In this document: piece by piece, positions 43,077 through 54,399 of the stretch
How positions within the stretch are numbered: position 1 is the first letter of the stretch
Layout of the letters: every line of letters starts with the position of its first letter
From: Aplectana chamaeleonis
Taxonomy: Eukaryota; Nematoda; Chromadorea; Rhabditida; Cosmocercidae
Direction of reading: 5' to 3'
Length of the DNA stretch: 64,000 nucleotides
Assembly (NCBI GenBank): GCA_029168955.1
Contig: JAPDOI010000133.1
Coordinates: 176,001 to 240,000 of the forward strand
The notes under the pieces: generated by a model
The model's database searches: none
Seen by the model: only the letters and a program-made list of their open reading frames with translations
What the model was told of the DNA's origin: nothing
Position numbers and translations under genes: made by a program

Positions 43077-46000
43077 ATGCGTCTACTGCTTCTTCTCGGT
43101 CTCGTTTTGCTCGCGGAAGCAGCCAACAACAGGTAAACCATCAGCATTCGAAGAATATTCACAAAAATATGTTTGAAAAAAATATAAAGGCGAAACATAG
43201 TTTGAAAACATTGGAAAAATTGAAAAAGTCACATTTGAAAATATGTATTGCTAAAAAAATTCAGACAAAGTCCATTTCTTAGAGAGTGGCTGATTTTAAC
43301 GTTTGCGAACTATCGTGTACTCTCAGAGTTTTGGCCCAGAAATAGCCGCGAAATAGCCGAGAAATGCCTGCTTGCCGCGTAATAGCCGCTAAATAGCCGT
43401 CAAATAATGCTCGCCGGGAAACAGCCGCGAAATAGCCGCGTAATAGCCGAGAAATAGCCGCTAAATAATGCTCGCCGCAAAATAGCCGGCAAATAATGTT
43501 CGCCGCGAAATAGCGGCGAAATAACCGAGAAATAATGCTCTCCAGGCAGATATATGGAGCACTCCAGAGGCATGATTTAGATTTCAGCACCTTCGTCGGT
43601 TCAATTACCCAAGTTTAAGGTACTTAGACCTCGTTCAACCTCTGGAGGCCCCGCCCCACCGTTGGCGGTCCCAGATGGTGGCTCGGCGAGCCGGCGACGG
43701 TTGCGTGTTAGTTAATTTTGTTTACTTCTAAATATCTCTCGGTTATATCTCGGCTATTTCTCGGCTACTTCTTGTCCCTTCCGTGAGAATCCGAGAAATA
43801 GCCGCGAAACAGCCTAGAAATAGCCCACCAGGAGCTGCTGCGGAGCCTGTTGGGCAATTCCCCGGCTATTTCGCGGCCAAAACTCTCAGAGTAGTAGACT
43901 CCGCTCACTATTATATTGTCTATTTCGAAGCCAAATCTACTCAATTCTTTTGTGTTCTTGTGTGGAGCTACGGGGCAGACAGCGAGAGACTGTGGAGGAG
44001 GGAGAGAGACGCAGCAAAACACACGCGATCGACGGAATTAAAGTCAGTTCCGGTATAGAGGGTACAATCCCGCTGTAGCAAGACGTGGTAGCATGGTATT
44101 TGTAAGTATCGATCGTTATCACGTTGGAGGCCAACCCGTGTTCGCAGAATGTTATCGCGTCGCGATGCAGTGGACGTACTGAAATGTCTCAATCGCCAGT
44201 GGTTGCCGCGATGCGACCGCTCGTTTCGATTGCAGGGGCTTCCGCTGGATGCATCTATCTATGTTATGCCCTATGTCCGATTACAGTAGTATAATCAACG
44301 GATGGCAGCTGTTTAATACGGTAGCCGCAACTACCATAAGCTAAGGACATACTTCACCATAGCGCTAAACGCAGCCTGTGATTGCCCTTTTTTTCGATGA
44401 GCCCTAGTCGTTTGAAATCCGACAAAATCATGTAGCCATTCACCGCTGCGGCGAGGTATAAACCTGGCTGTGGATCGTGCTGAGCCGTGTTACCATATGA
44501 CGCCATTGTCAACGTGAGGCGAGTTGCGCATCAAGCGGTTAGGCCAGGATCATACTTCCAGCGAGGAGCGACGCGACGCAATGTTTACCATCCATATCGA
44601 TAAAAAGTCGATATACTTGATGTGCACCTTCGCCGCGGAGCGAGGGTAGAGACAGCGAGAAATTGTGGGGAGAAGGAGACGCAGCGTACGCACGCAGACG
44701 CACGCGACGGACGGAAATAAATCACCCACAGAAGCGGAGGATATACTGTTTCTGTCGAGAAGAAATCCTGGTCCGCAGTTGCACACAAATGCTGTGCAAC
44801 GTGCAGCTGTACTGGGACGTAAAATAATCCTGCCAGTACTTATGGTACCACCACGATATGCTTGCACTGCATGTCGCAGCAGCGGTTGTCTGTGACTGCG
44901 GACGGGAAATTCACTTTGATACGGATTCCAGTAGTATAGTTGGGTGGGTTCAAACTTCACGCAAACAGCGACGCGTCGCCATGTTCACAATCAATATCGA
45001 TCAAAAATTGATGCGCGCAATGTGCTCTGTAGCGGTAGCGCCTCGCAGGAAGTATGAACCTAGTCAAAAGCAGATATCCGAGCCAAATTTACTCTTTTCC
45101 TTCACGCGCTCGTGCGGGGCGAGGGTAGAGACAGCGATAAAGTGTGGGGGGAAGGAGACGCAGAGTACGCGCGCAGACGTACGCGATGAACGGGAAGAAA
45201 TTCCACTCGGGAACAGAGGATATGTAGATCCAACTACAAAAACTGCGCCTACCGCTGCGATCAAGTATATATACCCTTTACATAACGAGATCGCGAATGT
45301 GCCGCGGCTCCGCCCTGGATCTGCCGCGATTCACTTCTAGGGATAAATCACGGCACACTGAATTCGAAGTCGCGGCATAGCCGGGATTCGTGCTCCTAAG
45401 CGTTTTAAGTAGCAAAGCATCCCCAATGACTTTACTTTCATCTCAAAAGCCTTAAAAATTCAAAATTTCTATAAATATTATTTTGGAGACAGTGTTTTTC
45501 TCAGCAATCGAAAAGTCCAAGGCTCATTGCAACATTCATGTCGAATAAAAAGGGTAAAAAAAACAATCCATTCATAACCCTTTACGACTTCAGAACTTGA
45601 CTGTGGCATGCCCGCCCCGCCAACTTTATCGATTGCTGTTGAGGAAATGGGCGGGGCGGGCATAGCCCATCAGAGTTTTGGGCCGTATAGGGCTATTTCT
45701 AGCTCGCTTTTGCCCGGATTTTCAGCTTTGTTACTGCTATGGACCCCTGAACTGTCCATTCTCGATTAAAATTTGGAGACCAATTATATTGTCATCTGTT
45801 TTAAAACTTCTCATCTTTTCAGGTACAATCTGAAAGGATGCTACAAGAATACTGGAAAAGTATATGAGCACAAGTAAGTCTTCCCAGAGAGTAAGCTTCA
45901 AAAGTTAGTAGTTGTAAAGGGGAAGAGCAGGGATAAGCCAGATTTTTTCGCATAGTTATGAAAAAAAGATATCGGACTAACCACTATTCCAGATTCGGAA

Positions 46001-49000
46001 GTCGAAACCCCAAAACCACTGAAATTTAGAGAATCAAATTTCCGCTCACCCCTTCAAGAATTAGCCCTACCCTAGCAATGCGACAGCAACTGCTGTTGCC
46101 AATGGAAATTCAGGCTGCTATAGATGACAACTGCTAGTGCTATTCTGATGCTATGACAACATTAAAAACGAATGCTAATAAATTATGTTTTTTTTTAAAT
46201 TAGCCTCCCTCAAAAAATAGCGAAAAAGATTACACAAAAAAAAACCTTGTAAACAAAATGTTAGGCTCCGCCATCGCCTCTACGAGCATAGCAGCTATGA
46301 CTATGAAGGTCTTCCACTGGCATGGGATTGGCGAAATGTCAACGGGGTCAACTACGCTTCTGTGGACCGAAACCAGCATATTCCACAATGTGAGCTATAT
46401 TGATTCAGGATAGTGTCTGCCGCGACTCTGCCGCGATTCACCTACCCTTAAGCTCTAAAAAAATAATCGCGGCGCAGTCGCGGTAAAGTAGTGGTGGTTG
46501 TGTTCTATGAATCAACATTTTCTTGAACGGCTATTTTTCAGACTGCGGATCGTGTTGGGCGTTTGGTGGGTTTGTTTTACTGCTGTGTTGTTATCAGCTT
46601 CAAGTAATCAGCAATTTTATGGTTTCAAAACGAAATTCCTGTCAGACCCGAGGTCACAGCTACTATACACAAAGTACGCAACGAGGAAGCAACCGTAATC
46701 TTTCCAAGTGCGAAAGGAGGTCATTCCGCTAAGAACGCCGTTCTTAACCTGCTACACCTCAAAAGTTTGCCTGGACTCCCCCGCATTCGCGCCGAGACTT
46801 TACCGCCATCCTATGCCGTGCAGCGATTGCGCCGGGAATCCGCCCCGACTGTGCCGCCACAAAGCAGCTGCACGAGACTGTCCCGCGACACTGTCTCTAC
46901 TGAGAATTTTCACACCACTTCTACCTCCCCGCAACCGTCCTAATACCCTCGACTGTGCAAGCTGCGCTAGATTATGCTGCAGTTATTCCGCGGTTTCAGC
47001 GCGACCCTAGAGCAAGCCGCGGTATAGCCGCGGCGAATACTCGATTCTATTAAACTCTGCTTGACTGTACCGCGTCCCGACGTTAGGTAAAATGCACGAG
47101 ACTCTGACGAGTTTTCAACCGATTGATTGCCCTTGATTCTAATGTGGATCCTCCGCGATAGCGCCGCGACAATACCCCGAACACAAATCTGCCGCGATTT
47201 ATGAACTGAAAACTCGCAACACTTCCGCGGCCCCCCAAACAAGCTTCCGACGCGACCTCTAATCTTCCATAGTGCATTATTTTCTGGAATGTTCTCGATG
47301 CTACCGCCACTCGTCCGCTACTGGGCCGCGAATCCACACAAAATTACCACTGCTTCGCCTCGATTCTACCGCGATTCACGATTTAATGACGAGTCCTCAT
47401 CTCAGCGGCGACTTCCCAGGGGTAGCGCCGCGACGTTACCTCGCCTCTGCCACGATTTAGTGTCTGACAAAGGGTCTTCAGTCCTGCCACGGCTCTCTCG
47501 CGAGATCACCGCGACTTCGCCTTGGCTAAAATGCGACTTATTATTTGATTTGAGTAACCTTAAAATTCGGTCGCAAATTCTCCGCGATTTTACCTCGACT
47601 TCTCAGACATGGGGACTAGAGGCGATAAGGAAAACGTCATAGAACATCATTTTTTTAAATTTTAATAACTCTCTAACGAATGAATAGAAAGCATCCTAAT
47701 ATGAATATCTTATGATTAAGGAGCCACTTCTGCTCTTGCGGATCGTATCAACATAAAGCGGAAGAATGCATGGCCTCCTGCATACCTTTCTGTACAGGTA
47801 AATTAATTGATGGTGCTATCATAGCGGTGGGGCACTATGGCACGATGCACTTGACCACGCCTATTTTCTTGTGCCGCACTAAATTTGAGCACCCACCCAG
47901 GGTTTCGCTCCCCTGCCAAGATCAGAGGCCGGATTCATCATTGAAAAATGGGTTGGCGCAAACTCTGGGTTTGGCAGACCTGGGTTGGAAAAATGGGTTT
48001 GGGTTGGATAACCCACCACCTTTGATTCATCAGCGCAAATCTTGGGTTGGTTCCCCTAACCCATTTTCTGTCGGCACGAGAGGCGTCTGCGAATTCACTA
48101 CGTATTTTCGCGACGCCTATCTCCGATTTTCCGTCCAATCAATACTCAATTATTTTTATTGCCAACACCTTGTATCGCACTTTTCGCTATTATCGCGCAG
48201 CTAGTGTTGAATGCTCATTCTAGAAGTCACTGTTTTTGCAACTGGCTCCAAATTTTCTTGTGGTTTCAATTTTCGTGTTCTTCTGCTGATTTATGTGTTT
48301 TTGAAAATCGTCAGACCCCCAAAAAGTTAATCGGACAACGATACTTATTTAATCATTAAACGATACTTTCTTGTGCTGTCTGAAGCCAGTTGTAGCCCAT
48401 ATTTTGAAAGACTTCGTTCAAATATGTTCTGTTGTTCCAAATTCAGGCTGCATATCCAAAAATATTGCGTTGTGTAGCATTTTTTTTGCGTTTCAGCAAT
48501 AACCCCTGTAATACTCCAAAAATGATTTTCTAAAGGGGGGGCATAAATAAATTTATCATTATTAAGCATTGCATAGATTATTCTGAAGTGTTTTCCTTTT
48601 TTTCGATCGAAGTAACAGGGAATCATGGAGTATGCTATGGGTGAATTAGTGCCCTTTTTCGATTCTGGAAAGTACTGGCGTGTTCAAGTAGGTGCATCGT
48701 ACATAGTAAAGCAAGACGCTATACTTACACACCTGTTATAACACTGCAGTGGTTATATGTATATTCGACGAGTAAAAATAGAACAGAATCAATTTTGCGA
48801 AACAGAACGGTTCAGACTGGGAAAAGTCGTTCACTTGATGCAGTTTGTATAACATTCATATTCTGACAAAGATTTCTTTCACATCGATCTGATCCGGTTT
48901 CCCACAGCTCCCTAAGGACGTAACTCCTTCTTTTCGTCTTTCTGGGAGAAAAATAAACTTACGTGGACAGAAGAACAAGAAAATAGATCTCATGGAAGAG

Positions 49001-52000
49001 GAGAACGATAGAACTTGAAAGAAAATTAAAACTAGGATGAGAAATGAACACTATCTAAATCAGGGTGGCACAGAAGAACGACATAGATGCTGGTGTTCAG
49101 AAAATTTGGGAAATGAAAGAAGAGGAAAAATGAGAGATGATGACGGAAATATTAGAGGAAAGGATGGACTCGAAACATTATTGGAAGTCTAGAGATTCAT
49201 TCTGCAGCTAGCGGTTGAGTCAAATATTTTGAAGTTGTCCGTTAAACACGAAAAGATGTAGAGAACAGATGTTGACGATCTCTCAATCGCGTATATAGGT
49301 AGTAAACGCATTCATTATAAGTGATTTTTTTACAAATCACACCACATTATTTCTGAAAATGGCGCTGGAGCGCGTTATCTGCCTGCCCATTTTGGGTTGG
49401 GTTGAGCGAACCCTCGCTCCCGCCTCAGGTTGCGCGAACCCAAACCCAAACCCATTTCTTGATGGGTTATCAAATTGATGAATCCCAGAAAAATGGGTTA
49501 CGCTCGCGCTGAACCCAACCCAAATCGGCAAACCCAGGGTGTGCGCAATGATGAATCCGGCCTCAGGAGAGTCACTGCGGGACGAAAAAATGGGCGTGGC
49601 CAAGTGCGATACAACAGTGCCCCCCCCCCCGCTATGATAGCATCCAACTGACAACACTCAAACTTATAACTGACCACAGGAATGGGTGAGGGCGAGCGGT
49701 CGCGACGCGGTTCAGAAGCGGAACCCTCGCAGTCACCCATATATGGTCTCTTTGTGAAACTAAGACTAGTGACTGGACGGGGCTGCGGCAGCAGGTCGTC
49801 GCGAACGATTGTCACCCGCTGGCTGGTGTAGTCGCCGATGGCGCACGAATCGCCGCAGTGATCGCGCCTCGTCCATTCGCTAGACTAAATCTGGCAAAAG
49901 GTCTTTATGTGTGAAAATATGTGAGTCTTGATTTTTGCATCCACATCACTGAGTTCAGGAAGTGATTGACTGTTCTGGCGCCGGTACATGCGTGGCTGGC
50001 GGTGAACCCGGTGGCGTCTACAAGTACGCCCACGAACATGGAATCCCGCACGAGACATGCAACAATTATCAGGCCAGAGATGGAAGTATGTCACTTACTA
50101 GTTGGCATCTATCAGAAATCCTATCAGTACCCTGACAGTCTATACATAGATTATTCGCTAATCCCTGTAGACGGCTGTCAGTCAATCTCCAGCAAAATAT
50201 CGCAGTAGTAAAGAGAACCAGTTTGGCGTTGAGTGAACCGCAACGCGGCCGCACGCACGCACACACCACAATTCGATTTATGTGATCGACTAACAAGTTT
50301 CAGCTCATATTTATCTATGTAGGCGCAGATTCGTGACGTGACGCACTTCTGAAGACGCTGTCGAGCTACGATTTGAGGGGAAAACGCGAGACTGGCGGCG
50401 CGCGCGTAGTTCTCTTGCTGCGCGCTTGAATCGCGTCACGATTCTCTCCACTTCAGATTCCTCCTTTAGCTACTACATGAGCGCGAACAGCTTGCAGCGC
50501 AGCGCGCAAGTCCTGCAATCGGCTTAGTCCAGTCACAAAAATACTTCTGAAAGCGCGCTTTCTCTGCGCCCTAACTGCGCGCATCTGTGCGCAGTCAATC
50601 TATAAGACGCTTCAATACGGGCGGGTACACTCCCGGAAGTACGCCTGTAACGCGCCTTTCTCTCCCTACGCCTGGACCCTTTGCGAGATCACTTCTAATG
50701 TTGTGGTCTTTATGCGGCCTCAGTGCGCATAGGCGAATAATAGTTGCAGTCGGATTTATTGGTACTCAAAACCCGACTGTTCGCAAACACACTTGAACAG
50801 AAAGCACGAGTCGCGGATGAATCTTTTCCACTTTCAGAATCTCAGTAAAGTTCCGGGTGGAACGCGCGCCGGTTCGACACGCTGAACACGCTGGCTCAGA
50901 AATTCTGACTCACCGCGCGCACATTAGCGGAAGCACATTATACCAAACTCATGGCAAATTTATTTTTGTAACGCGCGCGATAGGTTCATGGCCAAACGCG
51001 TGCACATGTGCGCACACCGGAAATCTCTCTTGGCTCAAACTTTGAGCGCTCTGCATGCGCCGCTCGGCCGCTTGCGCAATTGATTTCATCAAGACCTCAA
51101 AGCAACTACACGCGTACACGCTTTTATAGACGCTAACAATCCACGGCCTTTATACCCTGTTACCAGACTCTTTTGAAACGCGTCCCTCGTGCGGACCGTC
51201 CGCGTGCTAGTGTTCGAAGTCGTTTTTTTTCATGAAAAACTTTCTCTGATCACAAAAACAGTTGACGAGCGTGCGTAAACAAACCGCGTGCCGCTCACCC
51301 TAAGTTTTGAGATCCCAGTTGAGTTTCGACCACCCTCGCGTCAGTCCGGAAACCAACAATACAATAACCTTTAGAACAAGAAACACCTACTCCTTAAGCG
51401 CGCGTTACGCGTTGTAACCGCGTGTAAGTGTGCGCAGTCGGTATAAACTGCGCTTCATATACGCGGACATACTTTAAGTTAAACCATTCGAAAATGCCTT
51501 CAGTAGCGCGGCCCAATGTTGGCTTGATCGCGCGCAAGTCTCAGCGATCCGCCTAATGACGCCCTATCACGCGAGGACATACTTCTGGAAAGGCGTGCAT
51601 GACCGCGTCCTAGTGTTGACCACGCTGAGTGCGCGCAGACATTGAGAATGCAATGGGTCTGCTCGAGGCCTACCATGAATTATGTGGCTCAATTCAAGTC
51701 TTTAGAAGTTCTATGAAGGGATCATACTGTGAGTTAGAGCACGCGACGCATATATCGTGCGTTGCGTATCAGGCTAACCAGATCAATGAAAAACATTACT
51801 AGTGCATTCAGGATGTGACCCCTACAATCGCTGCGGTTCTTGCTGGCCAGGTGACTGCTTTTCCATCTCCAACTACACGCTCTACAAGGTCAAGGAATAC
51901 GGTAGGCATGCTGTAATTTTCCAACTTTGTTGGAGCCATATACTAAATTTAACAAATATCAAGGTACCGTGAGCGGCAAGGACAATATGAAGGCTGAAAT

Positions 52001-52406
52001 CTACCACCGTGGACCCATCGCATGCGGAATAGCGGCCACGAAGGCGTTTGAATCCTATGCCGGCGGAATCTACAAGGTGAGAGGGCCTGCGTTGCGGTCG
52101 CGTTGCGTCCTATACCTCAGCGTATTTTTCAGGAGAACACCAACGAGGACATCGATCACATTATCTCTGTGCATGGCTGGGGTGTGGATCATGACAGCGG
52201 AGTGGAGTACTGGATTGGGCGCAACTCATGGGGTACACCCTGGGGTGAACAGGGATGGTTCCGCGTGGTCACATCTGCCTACAAGGAAGCCGGCAGCAAG
52301 TTCAACCTCAAGGTGGGACCCAGCCATTGACCTACCTGAAAACTCGTGAAAAATGTTTATTTTTCAGATCGAGGAAGACTGCGTGTGGGCGGATCCAATC
52401 GTCTAG
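43077..52406 (+). CDS. cpz-1: Cathepsin Z (cathepsin X-type) cysteine carboxypeptidase, 10 exons
   Basis: A lysosomal or secreted papain-family mono-carboxypeptidase; in C. elegans CPZ-1 acts in moulting and eggshell/cuticle remodelling (family knowledge). Exons: 43077-43132, 45823-45873, 46265-46389, 46542-46565, 47721-47797, 49959-50085, 51812-51901, 51964-52076, 52133-52312, 52368-52406. All phases join to 293 residues and TAG, near the usual ~300. Signal peptide [16 protein letters not shown] (1-16); short propeptide with Cys25 (KGCYKN), the residue that caps the active site in pro-cathepsin X; the family-specific HIP loop (RNQHIPQ, 74-76); catalytic Cys82 (YCGSCWAFG), His230 ([10 protein letters not shown]) and Asn251 (IGRNSWG); the Cys-rich [14 protein letters not shown]; the C-terminal [11 protein letters not shown]. 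The catalytic Cys lies on a 24-base micro-exon. Introns 1, 4, 5 and 6 (1.2-2.7 kb) hold repeats; the last three introns are 55-62 bases. Confidence 0.97.
43318..43893. mobile_element. TIR element B with GAAATAGCCG subterminal repeats
   Basis: The ends TACTCTCAGAGTTTTGGCCC and GGCCAAAACTCTCAGAGTA are inverted. Left and right thirds are packed with CGAAATAGCCG or CGGCTATTTC, mixed with AAATAATGCTCGCCG. The centre 43545-43700 (GGTTCAATTACCCAAGTTTA, AGGTACTTAG) resembles the core of element A at 36.3-36.5 kb. It lies in cathepsin Z intron 1. Confidence 0.82.
44551..45060. mobile_element. Composite inverted-repeat element in cathepsin Z intron 1
   Basis: GGATCATACTTCCAGCGAGG at the left pairs with CGCCTCGCAGGAAGTATGAA at the right. 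Inside are AATATCGATCAAAAATTGAT- and ATATCGATAAAAAGTCGATA-type sequences and a GAGACAGCGAGAAA / GGAGACGCAG block that recurs at 43.97 and 45.12 kb. The outer palindrome family also has a small copy at 53792-53890. It is probably nested. No coding frame is supported. Confidence 0.55.
45285..47720. repeat. CCGCGATTC-type degenerate repeats in cathepsin Z introns 1, 3 and 4
   Basis: Words such as CTGCCGCGATTCAC, GCCGCGACTCTGCCG, ACCGCGATTCACG and CTACCGCGATT recur through the end of intron 1 (45.29-45.40 kb), intron 3 (46.41-46.50) and most of intron 4 (46.7-47.6), with the complement AATCGCGGCGCAGTCGCGGT also present. The mixed orientation suggests an inverted-repeat element with subterminal motif clusters, or a diffuse minisatellite. 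Long GC-rich frames here are not genes. The cathepsin exons at 45823-45873, 46265-46389 and 46542-46565 interrupt this range. Confidence 0.55.
47811..49646. mobile_element. TIR element, ~1.84 kb, in cathepsin Z intron 5
   Basis: TGGTGCTATCATAGCGGTGG at the left pairs with CCGCTATGATAGCATCCA at the right, followed inwards by GCACTTGACCACGCC / GGGCGTGGCCAAGTGC and GGCCGGATTCATCATTGA / CAATGATGAATCCGGCC. Subterminal regions repeat AACCCATTTTT and its complement AAAAATGGGTT, about ten copies per side. The central ~1.1 kb (48.15-49.33) is AT-rich with no transposase that I can recognise. It nearly fills the intron. Confidence 0.8.
50220..51760 (+). repeat. GC-rich degenerate repeat in cathepsin Z intron 6
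   Basis: GCGCGC-containing blocks alternate with AT-rich sequence; words such as ACTTCTGAAAGCGCGC, GTGCGCAGTCGGTATAAAC, ACGCGGACATACTTTAAG, GCGCGCAAGTCTCAGCG and GACATACTTCTGGAAAG recur at loosely 130-160-base spacing. Copies are too diverged for a consensus by eye. No gene is visible. Confidence 0.5.
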
Positions 52407-52469
52407 AGCCATAACCAGTTTCGTTCTCCACTAAGTATAAATATCTGTGAATACAAGAGTTTCAGGATC

Positions 52470-52475
52470 AATAAA
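52470..52475 (+). terminator. Polyadenylation signal of the cathepsin Z gene
   Basis: AATAAA lies 64 bases after the TAG stop, in the context GGATCAATAAACTTTTTTG, a typical nematode 3' end. Confidence 0.75.
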
Positions 52476-52499
52476 CTTTTTTGAAGTGGTTTTTCTGTT

Positions 52500-53560
52500 T
52501 TCATCCCGGCACTAGTTTAGACAAAATGTTGGAGCAAGCACCGTTGAGGGCAGTGTCACGATTGAAAAAAACGGGCTTTGAGTTTTGACCGGAAAGAAAC
52601 ATTTTTGAGGTCTTCTGTAACAAGAATGTTAGAAAAACGGCTTAAAACGAGCCAGAAACAGCCATAATCAGCACCAAAATGTTTATGCGCCGTTAGGGAC
52701 TTAAAGTGGCTAGTTTTCTGCCGTTCCTTCACGATTATATTGCGATTATTGGGCCCCGAACTTTTCGATTTTTAGTGAAGAATCAAATTCTGGTTTTTCT
52801 CTACATCAACCTTACCTAAAATGGTTTTAAAACGCCGGGAGCAGCTCTAGAAGGCTCCTGAATCCCCAAAATATTCAAAAGCCATCTCTGGTCCAACGAT
52901 TATGCCACAAAGTCGCCATTATGTTTATGGTGGTTATACCGTAGAGTAGGTGTCTCTGCATCTGATTTGGCCCACGAGGAAATCACTTTTGGTCTAAAAC
53001 TCTGTTTCCAAAGAATATTTTACCAGTGAATGTACCTATTTCCAATGACGCTTTCAAACCTATGGTTGTAGCAGCCTCTTTGAACCGAGTTATGGGCCGT
53101 TTCCTCCATGTAGTCCCGAAAAAAAAAGTTCTTTCGGATATGGCTCAAAACTCATCCGTGGGGGTTATTTTTGGGTGTGCTAAACATGAATTTGAAATCT
53201 ATTTATCAATTTAGAGAATTTTTGAAAAAAAAAGTTTTCTCGAGATTTTTCGGGTCGGCGCAAGTTCCAACTTGGTTATCCGCCATGATGGAGGTAGCGG
53301 TGTCTTATCTGATCAGTACTCTTTGTATGATCCGAAGTCATTTCATCGCAGCAGACATGGTGACTGGCAGCACTGAGCGAGGTACGCTTCCATGGAGAAC
53401 ACTCCACATGGAGGGTGAGCGCTGGTTAAGAGGACCTACATCGAAGTCGTATTGCTCAGGTACTCAGAGGGATGGACCGCGCCCCTCCGAGCCACAAATA
53501 ACCGACCGCGCCCCACATTTCGGGGGTGTCTTCTAGCTGCGATCCATGCTGCGTACGACT
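52500..53560. repeat. Intergenic remnants of the CAAGGGAAC TIR family
   Basis: Phrases such as GGGGTTATTTTTGGGTGTGC and TAAACATGAATTTGAAATC match the interior blocks of the elements at 41.1 and 57.1 kb, but no termini are found. Short frames here have no recognisable features. I see no gene. Confidence 0.4.
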
Positions 53561-53564
53561 ATGT

Positions 53565-53786
53565 CCTCAGGCGATTCTGAGCCCCGAGCCGCCTGACAAT
53601 TCGGCTCGTGTTCCCTTAATCTCCGGGCCACTGCTGTTGCTGTACGGGCCACAGCTGTTGCAGTCCGGGCTCCTCCAGTTCGCCCGCAGGGCAACAGCAG
53701 TAGCTCGGATAGCAACAGTGGTGGCCCGGAAAATGGGGGAACACGAGCCGAACTGTCAGGCGGCTCGGGCCGCGATTCGCCTGAGT
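53565..53786. mobile_element. GC-rich MITE, ~220 bp palindrome
   Basis: CTCAGGCGATTCTGAGCC, GAGCCGCCTGACAATTCGGC and TCGTGTTCCC at the left pair with GGGGAACACGAGCCGA, CTGTCAGGCGGCTC and CGATTCGCCTGAG at the right. The centre is a run of GGGCCAC / GCAACAGC words. The frames on both strands are palindrome artefacts. Confidence 0.8.
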
Positions 53787-53791
53787 CCGTT

Positions 53792-53890
53792 ATCATACTT
53801 TCAGCGACGCAATATTTATCATAAATATTGACGAAGAATCGATATGCTTGATATACACTGTCGCTATCGCTGGTCGCCGAAAGTATGATC
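53792..53890. mobile_element. Small palindromic MITE, ~100 bp
   Basis: ATCATACTTTCAGCGACG at the left pairs with GTCGCCGAAAGTATGAT at the right, around AATATTTATCATAAATATT. It abuts the preceding MITE within six bases and shares ends with the element at 44551-45060. Confidence 0.7.
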
Positions 53891-54399
53891 CCGGACTATA
53901 TGACGCATACGCACCGCGGATTGGGGCTCGCTCGCGCATCACAGAACACGCCACGCCATTTGCATTCCGATGACGGCACTTGAAGAGGACCTTGAGTCAC
54001 ATTTTAGAGATCAACATAGCTTTGATAGCTGAGCTGCCCACGAGTGGGAGAAGACGGTTCAGCGGGTGGTTCTTTTTGGGAGACCGTGGTGAAGATGACG
54101 TCCTTGCTGTGGAGCGAGGCGAGATTTTCTCTGCCTTGTACCGCGACAACCACGCACCCGGAGAGGCATGTATGATTTGATGATATTTGTAGTGTGAATA
54201 ATCGGAATGATAATGTGGACGGCGTGGACCGCCGGACCACTGGTAAAGTTAGGCGGGCCATCAGCCTGGGGGCATGAGAAGCTGGCGGGTGCACCAAAAG
54301 CGGGGTGGGGGGGCAAACGGAGATCGGCGGTCAGTTGCCAAAGGTCCGCAAGCAACTACTCTGAGTACCTGAGAAGTGTCTCAGTGCAACTCATTGCCG

